Source of the DNA: Anaerolineae bacterium | Lineage (GTDB): Bacteria; Chloroflexota; Anaerolineae; Aggregatilineales; Aggregatilineaceae | NCBI GenBank assembly: GCA_018432315.1 | Contig: JAHDLB010000002.1 | Coordinates: 186,001-250,000 of the forward strand | Length of the DNA stretch: 64,000 nt | Direction of reading: 5' to 3' | Shown: positions 56,672 to 64,000 of the stretch, piece after piece | Numbering within the stretch: the first letter of the stretch is position 1 | How the letters are laid out: every line of letters begins with the position of its first letter | Notes under the pieces: generated by a model | The model's input: only the letters and a program-made list of their open reading frames with translations | Databases searched by the model: none | Told to the model about the DNA's origin: nothing | Made by a program: the position numbers and the translations under genes

Positions 56672-57794
56672 TTTTCACGTCCAGCTTCCACAGCGCGTAG
56701 GGTAAGACGATGTTGCGCCGGTACGGCCCCACCCGCAGCGTCAGTTCGTCGGCGGACCGGTAGAGGTCCAGGTCGCTTTTTTCGGCGAACGGCAGCGGCA
56801 CTTCCAGAATGTAGCCGCCGTTCTCGTCCGGCGTGATGCGGTGCGTCTGCTCGTGGGCGAGCACCGACGCCGGGTTGGTGTCGCCGTAGAGCGCATCGGC
56901 CAGCCGCCGCAGCCGGTCGAAGCCGCCGATCTCCTCGCTGAACAGCGGCGCGCTGAGCATGGGCAGCTCGCCGAACGCCTCGCGGATGAACGCGATATTC
57001 TCGGACTGGCTCTCTTTCCAGGCGGCGAAGTAGGGGTCGGTGACTTCGTCCGGGTACACGCGGTTGACCAGCACGGCGTCCACCGCGTAGCCGTACAGGT
57101 TCAGGTAGGTGTAGGTGCGCTGCGTCTCTTTGATGACCATGCGCTCCGGGTTGACCACCAGGCGCAGGCTGCTTCTGTCCGGATCGGTCAGCAGGTCGCG
57201 CACGCGGTCGAGCGTGTTGAACAGCCCGTCGATGCTTTCGAGTGTGTCGTCGTCCGGCAGGTCCGCGCCGATCAGCGGCTTGGAGATCGGGCGCAGCAGC
57301 CGCCCGCTGGTGCCGCGCATCAGCGACGTGATCCGCTGGAACCACCAGCGCGTGGTGTCGGGCAGGCTCAGCAGGCGCAGCGTCTCGGCGGTGGGCGCGG
57401 CGTCGACGATCAGGACGTCGTGCTCGTCGTCCTCGACATACTTGTTGATCCACAACAGGTGGGCGCCCTCGTCCAGCCCCGGCAGGATCGTCACTTCTTC
57501 GGCCACGATGTCGTTGACGTGGCGCGGATTGAGCACGTTGAGCATGTATTTCTGGATGCGGCCCCAGTACTTGTCCATCGAGTAACGCGCGTCGACTTCC
57601 TGGGCCCACAGGTTATCCCGGATCAGGATCGGCTCCGGCCCGATCTTCACGTCCAGCGAATCGGCCAGCGAGTGGGCCGTATCGGTGGAAATGACGATCG
57701 TGCGCAGCCCCATCTCGGCGCAGCGCAGCGCGGTTGCGGCGGAAATGCTGGTCTTCCCGACGCCGCCTTTGCCGGTATGCACAATGATTCGCAT
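56622..57794 (-). CDS. ArsA/Get3-family ATPase
   Basis: 390 residues. Deviant Walker A GKGGVGKTS (8-16), switch I STDTAHSLADSLD and switch II VDAAPTAETLRLLSLP define the ArsA/Get3 family of dimeric ATPases that move metalloids or insert tail-anchored proteins. The metal-binding Cys residues of the arsenite pump are not seen, so membrane-protein targeting or another role is more likely. The C-terminal third ends with a beta-rich alpha-crystallin-like tail (YILEVPLPFAEKSDLDLYRS), common in bacterial relatives. It is the first gene of a pair that overlaps the UbiB gene. Confidence 0.88.
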   Translation of the reverse strand: MRIIVHTGKGGVGKTSISAATALRCAEMGLRTIVISTDTAHSLADSLDVKIGPEPILIRDNLWAQEVDARYSMDKYWGRIQKYMLNVLNPRHVNDIVAEEVTILPGLDEGAHLLWINKYVEDDEHDVLIVDAAPTAETLRLLSLPDTTRWWFQRITSLMRGTSGRLLRPISKPLIGADLPDDDTLESIDGLFNTLDRVRDLLTDPDRSSLRLVVNPERMVIKETQRTYTYLNLYGYAVDAVLVNRVYPDEVTDPYFAAWKESQSENIAFIREAFGELPMLSAPLFSEEIGGFDRLRRLADALYGDTNPASVLAHEQTHRITPDENGGYILEVPLPFAEKSDLDLYRSADELTLRVGPYRRNIVLPYALWKLDVKNARFEQSRLRIHFASD

Positions 57795-57955
57795 CGAATT
57801 CGCTACCTTCTACTCTGTGGATACTCCCTACAAGCATTACGTACCGGGGCGACAAACGATGCGCCGGCGACGTGTTTCCAATACAGATTTTACACACATC
57901 AGGCGGCGGTTCCCCCTGTCGAGGGGCGGCGGCGCGGCGACGGCGCCCCGCCCGC

Positions 57956-58963
57956 TCAGCCGATCAGGCCGCGGTCGTAGATCAGCCACATGCCCAGGGC
58001 GTACCCGATCAGGATCAGCAGCGCGTCGATTTCGATGATCAGGCGGCGCGTGCCGCCCCAGGTGAGGTTGCGCGCCAGGTTGCCGATCAGCGCCAGCGTG
58101 ATCAGCAGCAGGCCGATGATCCCCGCCAGCACCATGTCCGACGACACAGCCTCCAGAAAGCGCCCGTCGGTGTAGAACAGGTCGGTGAGGCCCAGCGCGA
58201 AAATGTTGAACACGTTGCTGCCGAACAGGTTGCCCGCCGCCAGGTCGTAGGCGCCGATGCGCGCCGCCGAAATAGTGGTCACGACTTCGGGCAGCGAGGT
58301 GACGACCGCCACCAGCGCGATCCCGACGAAGCCGGTCGTCAGGCCGGTTTCCTCGGCGATCTGCGTCGAGCTGCTGACCAGCAGCGGCGTGATGGCGATC
58401 AGCGCCGCCGCCGCGACGGCGAAACCGATCCCCGCGTAGGCCAGGCTGGGCGTGCCTTCGGGAATTTCCGGGGCGGGGATGGGTTGTTCCGGCGCGCCGG
58501 GGCGGTTGCCGCCAAACAGGATGCGCGTCCCGCCGATGTACACTACGATCAGCACCAGGCTGTCCAGGCCCAGCCAGCCGATCTTCACCGTGACCTGGGC
58601 GAGGATGAAGAACACGGCCAGCCCGGTCAGCAGCACGCCGACGCTGGCGCTGAGAGTGTGCATCATCGTGATCCGGCGCAGGATGTGCAGCCGGTGATAG
58701 AGCAGGTCCAATAGGGCGAGCAGGAACATGTTGAACATGGTGCTGCCGAAGATATTGCCCACCGTCAGGTTGGGCACGTTCTGGTCGATGGCGTTGATCG
58801 CGGTGAGCAGCTCCGGCAGCGACGTCGCACCGGCCAGCAGCAGCGTGCCCACGAACATCCCGCCCAGCTTGGTGCGCAGCGCGATGACGTCGCCGTACTG
58901 GGCCAGCTTGGTCGCGGCGAAAACGATCAGGGCCGCGCTGGCGACGAATTCGATCCAGATCAT
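57956..58963 (-). CDS. Sodium/calcium exchanger-like (CaCA) membrane protein
   Basis: 335 residues with about ten helices and the internal duplication of the family: GATSLPELLTAINAI with GNIFGSTMFN, and VVTSLPEVVTTISAARIGA with GNLFGSNVFN. The Glu of each SLPE is part of the ion site of CaCA exchangers. It should swap a cation (Ca2+ or another) for Na+, K+ or H+ across the membrane. The start ATG overlaps the stop of the PII-like gene (ATGA), so its expression is coupled to that protein. Confidence 0.88.
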   Translation of the reverse strand: MIWIEFVASAALIVFAATKLAQYGDVIALRTKLGGMFVGTLLLAGATSLPELLTAINAIDQNVPNLTVGNIFGSTMFNMFLLALLDLLYHRLHILRRITMMHTLSASVGVLLTGLAVFFILAQVTVKIGWLGLDSLVLIVVYIGGTRILFGGNRPGAPEQPIPAPEIPEGTPSLAYAGIGFAVAAAALIAITPLLVSSSTQIAEETGLTTGFVGIALVAVVTSLPEVVTTISAARIGAYDLAAGNLFGSNVFNIFALGLTDLFYTDGRFLEAVSSDMVLAGIIGLLLITLALIGNLARNLTWGGTRRLIIEIDALLILIGYALGMWLIYDRGLIG

Positions 58964-59331
58964 GAAAGGTCGTCTCCTGGGTTGCGCAGATGATCCGGTA
59001 CGCCTTTCACGAACGGGAGTTCCCACGCGGTGAACACGCCGGTATTGGGCTGCGACAGGTCACCGACGATCGACTCGACGGCCTCCAGGCAGTTCTGGAC
59101 GGTCGCGGCGTCGGGCACGATCACGAACAGGGTATAGTGGCCCACTTCCACGTTTTGAGCGCCCAGGCCCATGCCGAACGCATACCGCGCGCCGACGCGT
59201 TTCGGCTCGCGCCGCCGGTACAGGCCCGACGACTCGATGATGGTCACGCCGCTGACGCCGAGCGCGCGCCACGCGTCCAGCACCTCGTCGAGCCGGTCGG
59301 GGTTGTCCAACACAAGCATCACCATCTGCAT
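58960..59331 (-). CDS. PII-like signalling protein, coupled to the exchanger
   Basis: 123 residues. Ferredoxin-like PII fold: first strand MVMLVLDNPDRLDEVLDAW, then GVSGVTIIESSGL, a basic T-loop-like stretch (YRRREPKRVGARYAFGMG), VGHYTLFVIVPD and the C-terminal AVESIVGDLSQPNTGVFTAW, matching the PII-like family of trimers that bind nucleotides or other small ligands. The uridylylation Tyr of GlnB is not at the expected place. GGAAAGGA precedes the ATG, and TATACT (59379-59374) may be its -10 box. Gene order and the 4-base overlap with the exchanger suggest it senses a ligand for that transporter. Confidence 0.75.
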   Translation of the reverse strand: MQMVMLVLDNPDRLDEVLDAWRALGVSGVTIIESSGLYRRREPKRVGARYAFGMGLGAQNVEVGHYTLFVIVPDAATVQNCLEAVESIVGDLSQPNTGVFTAWELPFVKGVPDHLRNPGDDLS

Positions 59332-59486
59332 GACAGCGTCCTTTCCCTTCCACGCGTGCACAGGTACGCCGCGAGTATAACCGAGAGCCGGTCCGGCGCC
59401 CACGCAGCCGGGCCGCCATTCGCCTGTTGCGAAGCGGAGTGGGAATGTGAGGAGGGAATGGGGCGAGGGCGCGCGCCCTCGCCGGG

Positions 59487-60146
59487 TCACTTCACCAGGG
59501 CCGCGGCCAGCCCATCGCCCACCGGGATCACCGTGCTGAACAGGCCGGCATGGGTGGCGAGCGCTTCCAGAAACGCGCGCGTGGCGTTGGCGGTGGGGTT
59601 GTCGTCGTGCAGGTGCCCCTCGCGGAAGGCGTTGTGCGCGGTGATCAGCCCGCCGGGGCGCACGTGCGCCAGCGACCACGCCAGGTAATCGCTGTTGGCT
59701 TCCTTGTTGGCGTCGATGAAGACCATGTCGAACGGCTCGGCCTGTCCCAGCCGCTCCAGGCTGGCGGCGGCGTCGCCCTCCACGATCTCGACCCGGTCCG
59801 AAACCCCGGCCAGCGCGAAGTGCTGGCGCGCGATCTGGGCGTGGCGCGGGTCCAGTTCCAGCGTGACGAGCCTGCCGCCGGGTGGCAGGCCGCGGGCCAG
59901 CCAGATCCCACTATACCCGGCCAGCGTCCCGATCTCCAGAATGCGGCGCGCGCCGATGATCGCGGCCAGGAATTGCAGCATCTGGCCCTCTTCGGGCCGG
60001 ATCTGGATCTCCGGCAGGCCGTGCGCGACCGTGTTGGTGCGGACGGTTTGCAGGATGCGGTCTTCCGGCGCGAACCACTGGCGGATGCTCTGCGTCAGGC
60101 GGCGCTGGACATCGGGCGCGAAGGTGAGAATACGGTCATCCAGCAT
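59487..60146 (-). CDS. SAM-dependent O-methyltransferase (caffeoyl-CoA OMT-like)
   Basis: 219 residues. Methyltransferase family 3: the SAM motif ILEIGTLAGYSGIWLARGL, acidic residue in LVTLELDP, and the metal-binding pattern MVFIDANKEANSDYL, in which the Asp binds Mg2+. These enzymes methylate catechols or caffeoyl-like phenols; bacterial members often act on unknown small molecules. The ATG at 60146 has GAGGAG seven bases upstream, which fixes the start; the frame is open far upstream only by chance. Confidence 0.9.
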   Translation of the reverse strand: MLDDRILTFAPDVQRRLTQSIRQWFAPEDRILQTVRTNTVAHGLPEIQIRPEEGQMLQFLAAIIGARRILEIGTLAGYSGIWLARGLPPGGRLVTLELDPRHAQIARQHFALAGVSDRVEIVEGDAAASLERLGQAEPFDMVFIDANKEANSDYLAWSLAHVRPGGLITAHNAFREGHLHDDNPTANATRAFLEALATHAGLFSTVIPVGDGLAAALVK

Positions 60147-60175
60147 GATCTGCTCCTCAGTCGATAAGACAAACT

Positions 60176-60580
60176 CTACCAGCGATTCATCCCGCCCGGC
60201 AGCAGGACCACGCCCACGAACACCAGCACCGCCACCGCGATCACGGTCAGCGCGTCGTTGCGATAGCGCACCGGGGCCGGGGCCGACCGCCAGCGGCGCG
60301 GCAGGTGAGCCACGCCCGCCGCGACCAGCATCACGGCCAGGTGCTCGAACCGGTAGCGCGGCCAGTAGTCGGCGTCGATGCCGTTCCAGACGAGGTAAAT
60401 GAGGCCGACCAGGACCTGAACGTCCACGCCGATGGTGAACAGCAGCATCAGGATGCGGCTCGCCCGGTCGTACGGCGACTCGCCGCGCAGCCAGCCAACG
60501 GCCAGCCGGACGGCGGCCAGCACGGCCACGGCCACCAGCAGCCAGCGCAAATCCGAGTGAATCCGAAACAGGGTGCTCAC
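60176..60580 (-). CDS. Four-helix membrane protein
   Basis: 134 residues with four hydrophobic helices and a start MSTLFRIHSDLRWLLVAVA. His residues at 8 and in FEHLAVMLVAAGVAHLP could bind haem as in small cytochrome-b561-like proteins, but the spacing is not decisive. Function unknown. It lies 29 bases upstream of the O-methyltransferase gene, in the same direction. Confidence 0.65.
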   Translation of the reverse strand: MSTLFRIHSDLRWLLVAVAVLAAVRLAVGWLRGESPYDRASRILMLLFTIGVDVQVLVGLIYLVWNGIDADYWPRYRFEHLAVMLVAAGVAHLPRRWRSAPAPVRYRNDALTVIAVAVLVFVGVVLLPGGMNRW

Positions 60581-60748
60581 GGTGTGCTCCTCCGGATGCA
60601 GAATGGGCGTTCAGACGAAGCGGCTGGCGCCGCACGCGGCGAACGCGCCAGGCCCGACCAGATTGTACAAAATCGACCGGGCGCGCGCCCACCACCGGGC
60701 GCGGCGATCCGGCAGACCGGCGTATGCAGTTGGGGCGAGGGAAGCGGG

Positions 60749-60997
60749 CTAGCTGATCCAGTCGCGGTTATGCGCGTCCCACTCGCGGTGCCGGTAGGCG
60801 TTCTTGCAGTCGCGGCAGATCAGGGCGCTCTCGACACGGCCATTGGCGCGCCAGCGCCAGCGGACGCGCCCCATGTGAAAGCGGCAGGTGGGCCGGTGAC
60901 ACACCGGGCAATAATCGCCCTGGGCGAGCGAGGCGTCGCCGTATTGGCGTTTCTCTGCTTCGTTCTGCTCGCAGATATGACAGTAGGGGACAGGCAT
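60749..60997 (-). CDS. Small zinc-ribbon protein
   Basis: 82 residues with three Cys pairs: CHIC (residues 6-9), CPVCHRPTC (30-38) with the following His in FHMG, and CRDC (61-64). This pattern suggests two zinc sites. No known family recognised. It may bind RNA or protein. TTTCC to the right of the start gives a weak GGAAA ribosome site. Confidence 0.65.
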   Translation of the reverse strand: MPVPYCHICEQNEAEKRQYGDASLAQGDYCPVCHRPTCRFHMGRVRWRWRANGRVESALICRDCKNAYRHREWDAHNRDWIS

Positions 60998-61147
60998 ACC
61001 GTTTCCTTACAACACACAGTCGTCAGCACGTGCAGGTTCGACATTATACCCTGTTAGCAGCAACTTATACAGACCATCTTTCCCCACGCGCCCTTCCTCA
61101 ACGATTCTATCAATCTTGTTTGATATATAGTTAATTTTGTCTTAAGG

Positions 61148-61159
61148 TATGGTACCATA
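61148..61159. promoter_or_regulatory. 12-bp palindrome upstream of a small membrane protein gene
   Basis: TATGGTACCATA is a perfect palindrome 55 bases before the ATG of the small gene at 61214, in an AT-rich stretch. It could be a repressor site or chance. Confidence 0.35.
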
Positions 61160-61213
61160 GCTACAAGCTGCGACGTTCATAGTGCGCGGCACGCTAGAGA
61201 GGAAAGACTCGTC

Positions 61214-61339
61214 ATGGGTGGCGGAGAGGAACAGATCTTCTGGTTGATTCACATCTTCATCGGGCTGGCGCTGCCGTTCTTCATGTTCAGCGGCTGCTGC
61301 CGCAGGCAAGAGGAAGAAGAAGCCAAACAGGAAAAGTGA
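61214..61339 (+). CDS. 41-residue single-helix membrane protein
   Basis: A short gene below the usual length cut-off. The product has a short acidic head (MGGGEEQ), one hydrophobic helix (IFWLIHIFIGLALPFFMF), an SGCCRR pair of Cys and Args, and an acidic/basic tail (QEEEEAKQEK). GAGGAAAG precedes the ATG at about nine bases. The positive residues right after the helix and the paired Cys suggest a membrane-anchored peptide with the C-terminus inside, perhaps palmitoylated-like or metal-binding. Partner unknown. It is not overlapped by a more convincing frame. Confidence 0.6.
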   Translation: MGGGEEQIFWLIHIFIGLALPFFMFSGCCRRQEEEEAKQEK

Positions 61340-61473
61340 CTTCCCTCGTCGGGTTGTCGGCGCCCCGGTGACACCTCGCTCCAACACGAGCGCGGCGCAT
61401 CCCCTCGCGGGCGGTGCGCGCCTGCACAACGTACTGCTTACCAGGATTTGCCCCCATCTGGCCCAGGCCGGGG

Positions 61474-62034
61474 TTAATTGGCCTTCGTCGCGTTGAAAAA
61501 CACGATCAAATGCAGCGATCCCAGCACCAGGTGATCGCCGTCCGCCAGCACGTAATCGCGGTGCGGCAGCAGCAGCTCGCCGTTGAGATACGTGCCGTTG
61601 GTGCTGCCCAGGTCGGTGACCACCAGGCGTTTGTCGCGGCGGCGCAGCAGGCAGTGCGACCGCGAGACGCCGTGCTGGTGCGCGTTGTACGGGGTGAGGT
61701 CGATCACGTCGGGGTGAGACGTCTCGCGCGGGGCCGTGCGGCCCAGCATCACCGACGCGGTGATCGTCAGGGGCAGGCAGGCGCCTGAGGGCAGAATCTG
61801 GAGCAGGGCCGACGCCGTCGCCTCGAACCGGTCGCTGCCGTGGCTCTGCGACGTGACGACCAGCGGGCGTCGGCTGAGCAGCCGGGTCGAGCGTCCGTGG
61901 ATCGGCTCGGTGTGCTGCAGGTTGGCGCGGCAGCGCGAGCAGTGAGTGTCGTCCGGGCGGCAGAAATGGCCGCACTGAGCGCACTGCACGGGTCGCTGAT
62001 CGACCGGCCACACGATGTCTGACGAGCTCACCAT
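61474..62034 (-). CDS. FHA-domain protein with N-terminal zinc ribbon
   Basis: 186 residues. An N-terminal zinc ribbon (CAQCGHFCRPDDTHCSRC), a spacer and a C-terminal FHA domain with the phosphothreonine-binding core GRTAPRET, HGVSRSHC and LGSTNGTYLNG. FHA domains read Ser/Thr kinase signals, but no Ser/Thr kinase gene is nearby. AGGGA stands five bases before the ATG at 62034. Confidence 0.85.
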   Translation of the reverse strand: MVSSSDIVWPVDQRPVQCAQCGHFCRPDDTHCSRCRANLQHTEPIHGRSTRLLSRRPLVVTSQSHGSDRFEATASALLQILPSGACLPLTITASVMLGRTAPRETSHPDVIDLTPYNAHQHGVSRSHCLLRRRDKRLVVTDLGSTNGTYLNGELLLPHRDYVLADGDHLVLGSLHLIVFFNATKAN

Positions 62035-62204
62035 CACGATCCCTGACGCTTCCCCAAGCGTAAGTAAGTCTTCAATTACAGCTTGATTCGAAGTATACGC
62101 GGCGCTATGCAACAGTGCGCTTACCCGCCAAAAACGCGATTCCGGTTCGCCGCGCCGCCGGTGCGGGCCGGGATGGGGAATTCGGGCCGCGCTGGCCGGG
62201 CGAT

Positions 62205-63065
62205 CTAGCTGTAGGCCACCTCTACCGGCTGGATGCGCGGCTTGCCTTGGTCGTCCGGGCGCAGGTGGCCCGCCGCGGTGATCGTGTCGTGCTGAAAGAT
62301 CAACAGGCCGCCCGTTTCCAGCGCCCAGCGCTGCCAGCGGCGCTTGCTTTCGAGCGTGACCAGCGGCTCGACGTCGTACGCGGTCATCCAGCCGAGTTTT
62401 TCGAAGTGGATCGCGTAGCTCGCCAGGTCGGCCACGAAGAGCGCGCGCTGGCCCCCGCTCTCGAACAGCACGGACTGGTGGCCGGGCGTGTGCCCCGGCG
62501 TGACGATCGCCGTGATCCCCGGCGCGATCACCGCGTCGCCGTCGAGCAAGGTGAGCTGACCCGCGCGGTGGAGCGGCTCGTAGTTGACCGGGAAGTAGCT
62601 CCCGCGCGTGCGCTCGTTGGGCTGCATCGCGTCCTCGAACTCGCGGCGCTGCACCACGTAGCGCGCGCGGGGGAACGTGGCGCGGGCTTCGCCGTCCCCG
62701 GTCACTGTCGTGTTGCCCGAGCAGTGATCGGCGTGCAGGTGCGTGTCGATCACGATGTCCACGTCTTCGGGCGCCACGCCCAGCCGCGCCAGCCCGTCGA
62801 GCAGCGTCCCGCTGGCGCGTTCCAGCCCCCAGATCGCGATCTCGCGCTCGCTGAGCTTGTCGCCCAGGCCGGTGTCGACGACGATCGTCTGCCCGGCGGC
62901 GCGCACCAGCAGGCAGGTGAGGATCATCGGGACGCGGTGTTGATCGTCGGGCGCCAGGTATTTGCTCCACAGCGCGCGCGGCACCAGGCCCCACGGCCCG
63001 CCGCTGTCCATCATCACCACGCCGTCGCTGATCAGGTGAATCTCGATCTCGCCGATTCGTATCAT
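62205..63065 (-). CDS. Metallo-beta-lactamase-fold hydrolase
   Basis: 286 residues. The zinc motif HLHADH (in IVIDTHLHADHCSGN), GHTPGHQSVLFE and LFVADLAS with the bridging Asp, and a final His (FQHDT) mark the MBL fold of the lactonase/glyoxalase-II group. It should hydrolyse a lactone or thioester; an acyl-homoserine lactonase-like role is one possibility. The start ATG at 63065 is only 70 bases from the divergent SRAP gene. Confidence 0.88.
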   Translation of the reverse strand: MIRIGEIEIHLISDGVVMMDSGGPWGLVPRALWSKYLAPDDQHRVPMILTCLLVRAAGQTIVVDTGLGDKLSEREIAIWGLERASGTLLDGLARLGVAPEDVDIVIDTHLHADHCSGNTTVTGDGEARATFPRARYVVQRREFEDAMQPNERTRGSYFPVNYEPLHRAGQLTLLDGDAVIAPGITAIVTPGHTPGHQSVLFESGGQRALFVADLASYAIHFEKLGWMTAYDVEPLVTLESKRRWQRWALETGGLLIFQHDTITAAGHLRPDDQGKPRIQPVEVAYS

Positions 63066-63098
63066 GTGGGCATCCGTCCTGTGAAAGGCTTATATTTT

Positions 63099-63127
63099 TT
63101 GGCAACAGGACACGAGCGAGGTATAAT
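63099..63127 (+). promoter_or_regulatory. Promoter of the SRAP gene, predicting a leaderless mRNA
   Basis: TTGGCA (63099-63104), a 17-base spacer and TATAAT (63122-63127). The ATG is at 63135, seven bases after the -10 box, and there is no Shine-Dalgarno sequence, so transcription and translation starts should nearly coincide. Confidence 0.78.
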
Positions 63128-63134
63128 AGAACGT

Positions 63135-63815
63135 ATGTGCGGACGATTCACACTCACCCAACTCGATCCCGACCTGCTGTCGGCCACGTTCTCGCTGCCC
63201 GACGTGCCGGACCTGTCGCCGCGCTATAATATCGCACCCACCCAGCCGGTGGCAACCGTGGTGCGCGACGCCGAAACGGACGAGAACGCGCTGCTGGTCA
63301 TGCGCTGGGGGCTGATCCCTCACTGGGCCAAAGACCCGTCGATCGGCTCGAAGATGATCAACGCTCGCTCCGAGACGCTGGCTGAAAAGCCGAGTTTTCG
63401 CAACGCGCTGCGCTACCGGCGCTGCCTGGTGGTGGCCGATGGCTTCTACGAATGGCGCGCCCAGCGCGACGGCCCCAAGATCCCGATGTACATCACGGTG
63501 GACGATCACCAGCCGTTCGGCTTCGCCGGGTTGTACGAGCGCTGGACCGAGCCGGAGAGCGGCGAGACGGTGCTGTCGTGCACCATCATCACCACCGCGC
63601 CCAACGCGCTGATGGCGCCGATCCACAACCGGATGCCGGTCATCCTGCCGCGCGAGCATTACGGCGCGTGGCTCGACCCGTCCGAGACGGACGGCGCGCG
63701 CGTGCTGCCCCTGCTCCAGCCGTACCCCGCCGAGCGCATGACCGCGTACCCGGTGTCGCGCCGCGTGAACGCCCCGACGGTCGACAGCCCGGACCTGATC
63801 GAGCGGGCGGGCTGA
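63135..63815 (+). CDS. SRAP domain abasic-site DNA-protein crosslinker (YedK/HMCES-like)
   Basis: 226 residues. The catalytic Cys is residue 2 (MCGRFT), exposed after Met removal. Asn in MINARSET, Glu in FYEWR and His in PIHNRMPV complete the active site. SRAP proteins form a covalent bond with abasic sites in single-stranded DNA and so shield them. The whole N-terminus to C-terminus is intact. In other bacteria the gene belongs to the SOS response; I see no LexA box in the short promoter region here. Confidence 0.95.
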   Translation: MCGRFTLTQLDPDLLSATFSLPDVPDLSPRYNIAPTQPVATVVRDAETDENALLVMRWGLIPHWAKDPSIGSKMINARSETLAEKPSFRNALRYRRCLVVADGFYEWRAQRDGPKIPMYITVDDHQPFGFAGLYERWTEPESGETVLSCTIITTAPNALMAPIHNRMPVILPREHYGAWLDPSETDGARVLPLLQPYPAERMTAYPVSRRVNAPTVDSPDLIERAG

Positions 63816-63848
63816 CCCGATGCGTCCCGGTCCCGATCGGATGCGGCC

Positions 63849-64000
63849 ATGAGCGAGTACGATCCCGGCGACCTGTACGAGCCGCCGCCCCCACGCAAGC
63901 GCCGCCGCCCGTACCTGCGCGAGAACGAGCTGGACGACGCCTGGGCCGCCGCCGCCGAGGACGACGCTTTCGACGACGCGGTCGAGATCGAAGACCTGGC
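63849..64000 (+). CDS. Hypothetical acidic protein, N-terminal part
   Basis: Only the first ~50 codons are in the window. The product begins MSEYDPGDLYEPPPPRKRRR and then becomes very acidic (DDAWAAAAEDDAFDDA). No domain can be called and the ribosome site is poor. It follows the SRAP gene by 33 bases. Confidence 0.5.
   Translation, partial: MSEYDPGDLYEPPPPRKRRRPYLRENELDDAWAAAAEDDAFDDAVEIEDL

Noticed and set aside
57956-60146. Longer starts for the exchanger and the O-methyltransferase
   Set aside because: The conserved sequence begins at the internal ATGs, which have ribosome sites; the extra residues are Arg-rich and unconserved.

Overview
The window looks like a chromosomal segment of a GC-rich member of the Chloroflexota, probably Anaerolineae. 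Supporting signs are the many secreted proteins with Pro/Thr-rich linkers, WD40 and TolB-type propellers, a class III cyclase fused to STAND ATPases, a DUF4013-type membrane protein, GT39-type glycosyltransferases and TIM-barrel 'WNEPN' proteins, beside ordinary housekeeping genes (infC-rpmI-rplT, a Clp ATPase, hsp20, a cold-shock gene). The taxon is inferred from gene content only. I saw no tRNA, rRNA, CRISPR array, transposase, integrase or phage gene.

Layout. 1-9.6 kb: the 3' end of a Clp/Hsp100 ATPase and its terminator, a convergent 2384-residue cyclase/STAND/WD40 protein, a 579-base intergenic region, and a KamA-like radical SAM enzyme. 9.7-20.5 kb: envelope genes, namely a LysM/M23 peptidase, two GT39-like membrane glycosyltransferases that share a C-terminal beta-rich domain, TIM-barrel glycosidase-like proteins, an SDR and a sucrase/ferredoxin-like protein. 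20.6-33.2 kb: Hsp20, an aldo/keto reductase, an orphan four-PAS histidine kinase, a third 'WNEPN' protein, a LysM surface protein, a haloalkane-dehalogenase-like hydrolase, a TolB-like secreted protein and a TPR/TM protein. 33.2-39 kb: a SpoU methyltransferase, the infC-rpmI-rplT operon, DUF4013, a ferredoxin, a VOC protein and a PhzF protein. 39-47 kb: a + strand run with a secreted PLD, a HEAT/DUF3592 protein, a TrpF-like protein overlapping a PfkB kinase, and an SH3-domain secreted protein, ending against a convergent thrombospondin-type-3 repeat protein. 47-64 kb: a HerA-like ATPase, an ABC exporter, a CAP-domain protein, a 2-hydroxyacid dehydrogenase, a cold-shock gene with an attenuator-like leader, a UbiB kinase overlapping ArsA, a PII-like protein overlapping a cation exchanger, an O-methyltransferase, small zinc-ribbon and membrane proteins, an FHA protein, an MBL hydrolase and an SRAP protein.

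How genes work together. Likely co-transcribed or coupled pairs are infC-rpmI-rplT, TrpF-like/PfkB (ATGA overlap), PII-like/CaCA exchanger (ATGA overlap), ArsA/UbiB (overlap), the unknown membrane gene/TrmH-type methyltransferase (overlap), DUF4013/small membrane protein (1-base gap) and the repeat protein/PLD pair (abutting). Sigma-70-like promoters (TTGACA/TATAAT type) can be read by eye at several genes. At two of them the -10 box lies 7-8 bases before the start codon, which predicts leaderless mRNAs.

Best candidates for something new: the PII-like/cation-exchanger pair, the TrpF-like protein lacking the catalytic Cys next to a sugar kinase, a terminator inside the cold-shock leader with a competing antiterminator pairing, the giant trans-membrane cyclase-STAND-WD40 protein, and an inverted-repeat element inserted in frame in a glycosyltransferase gene.
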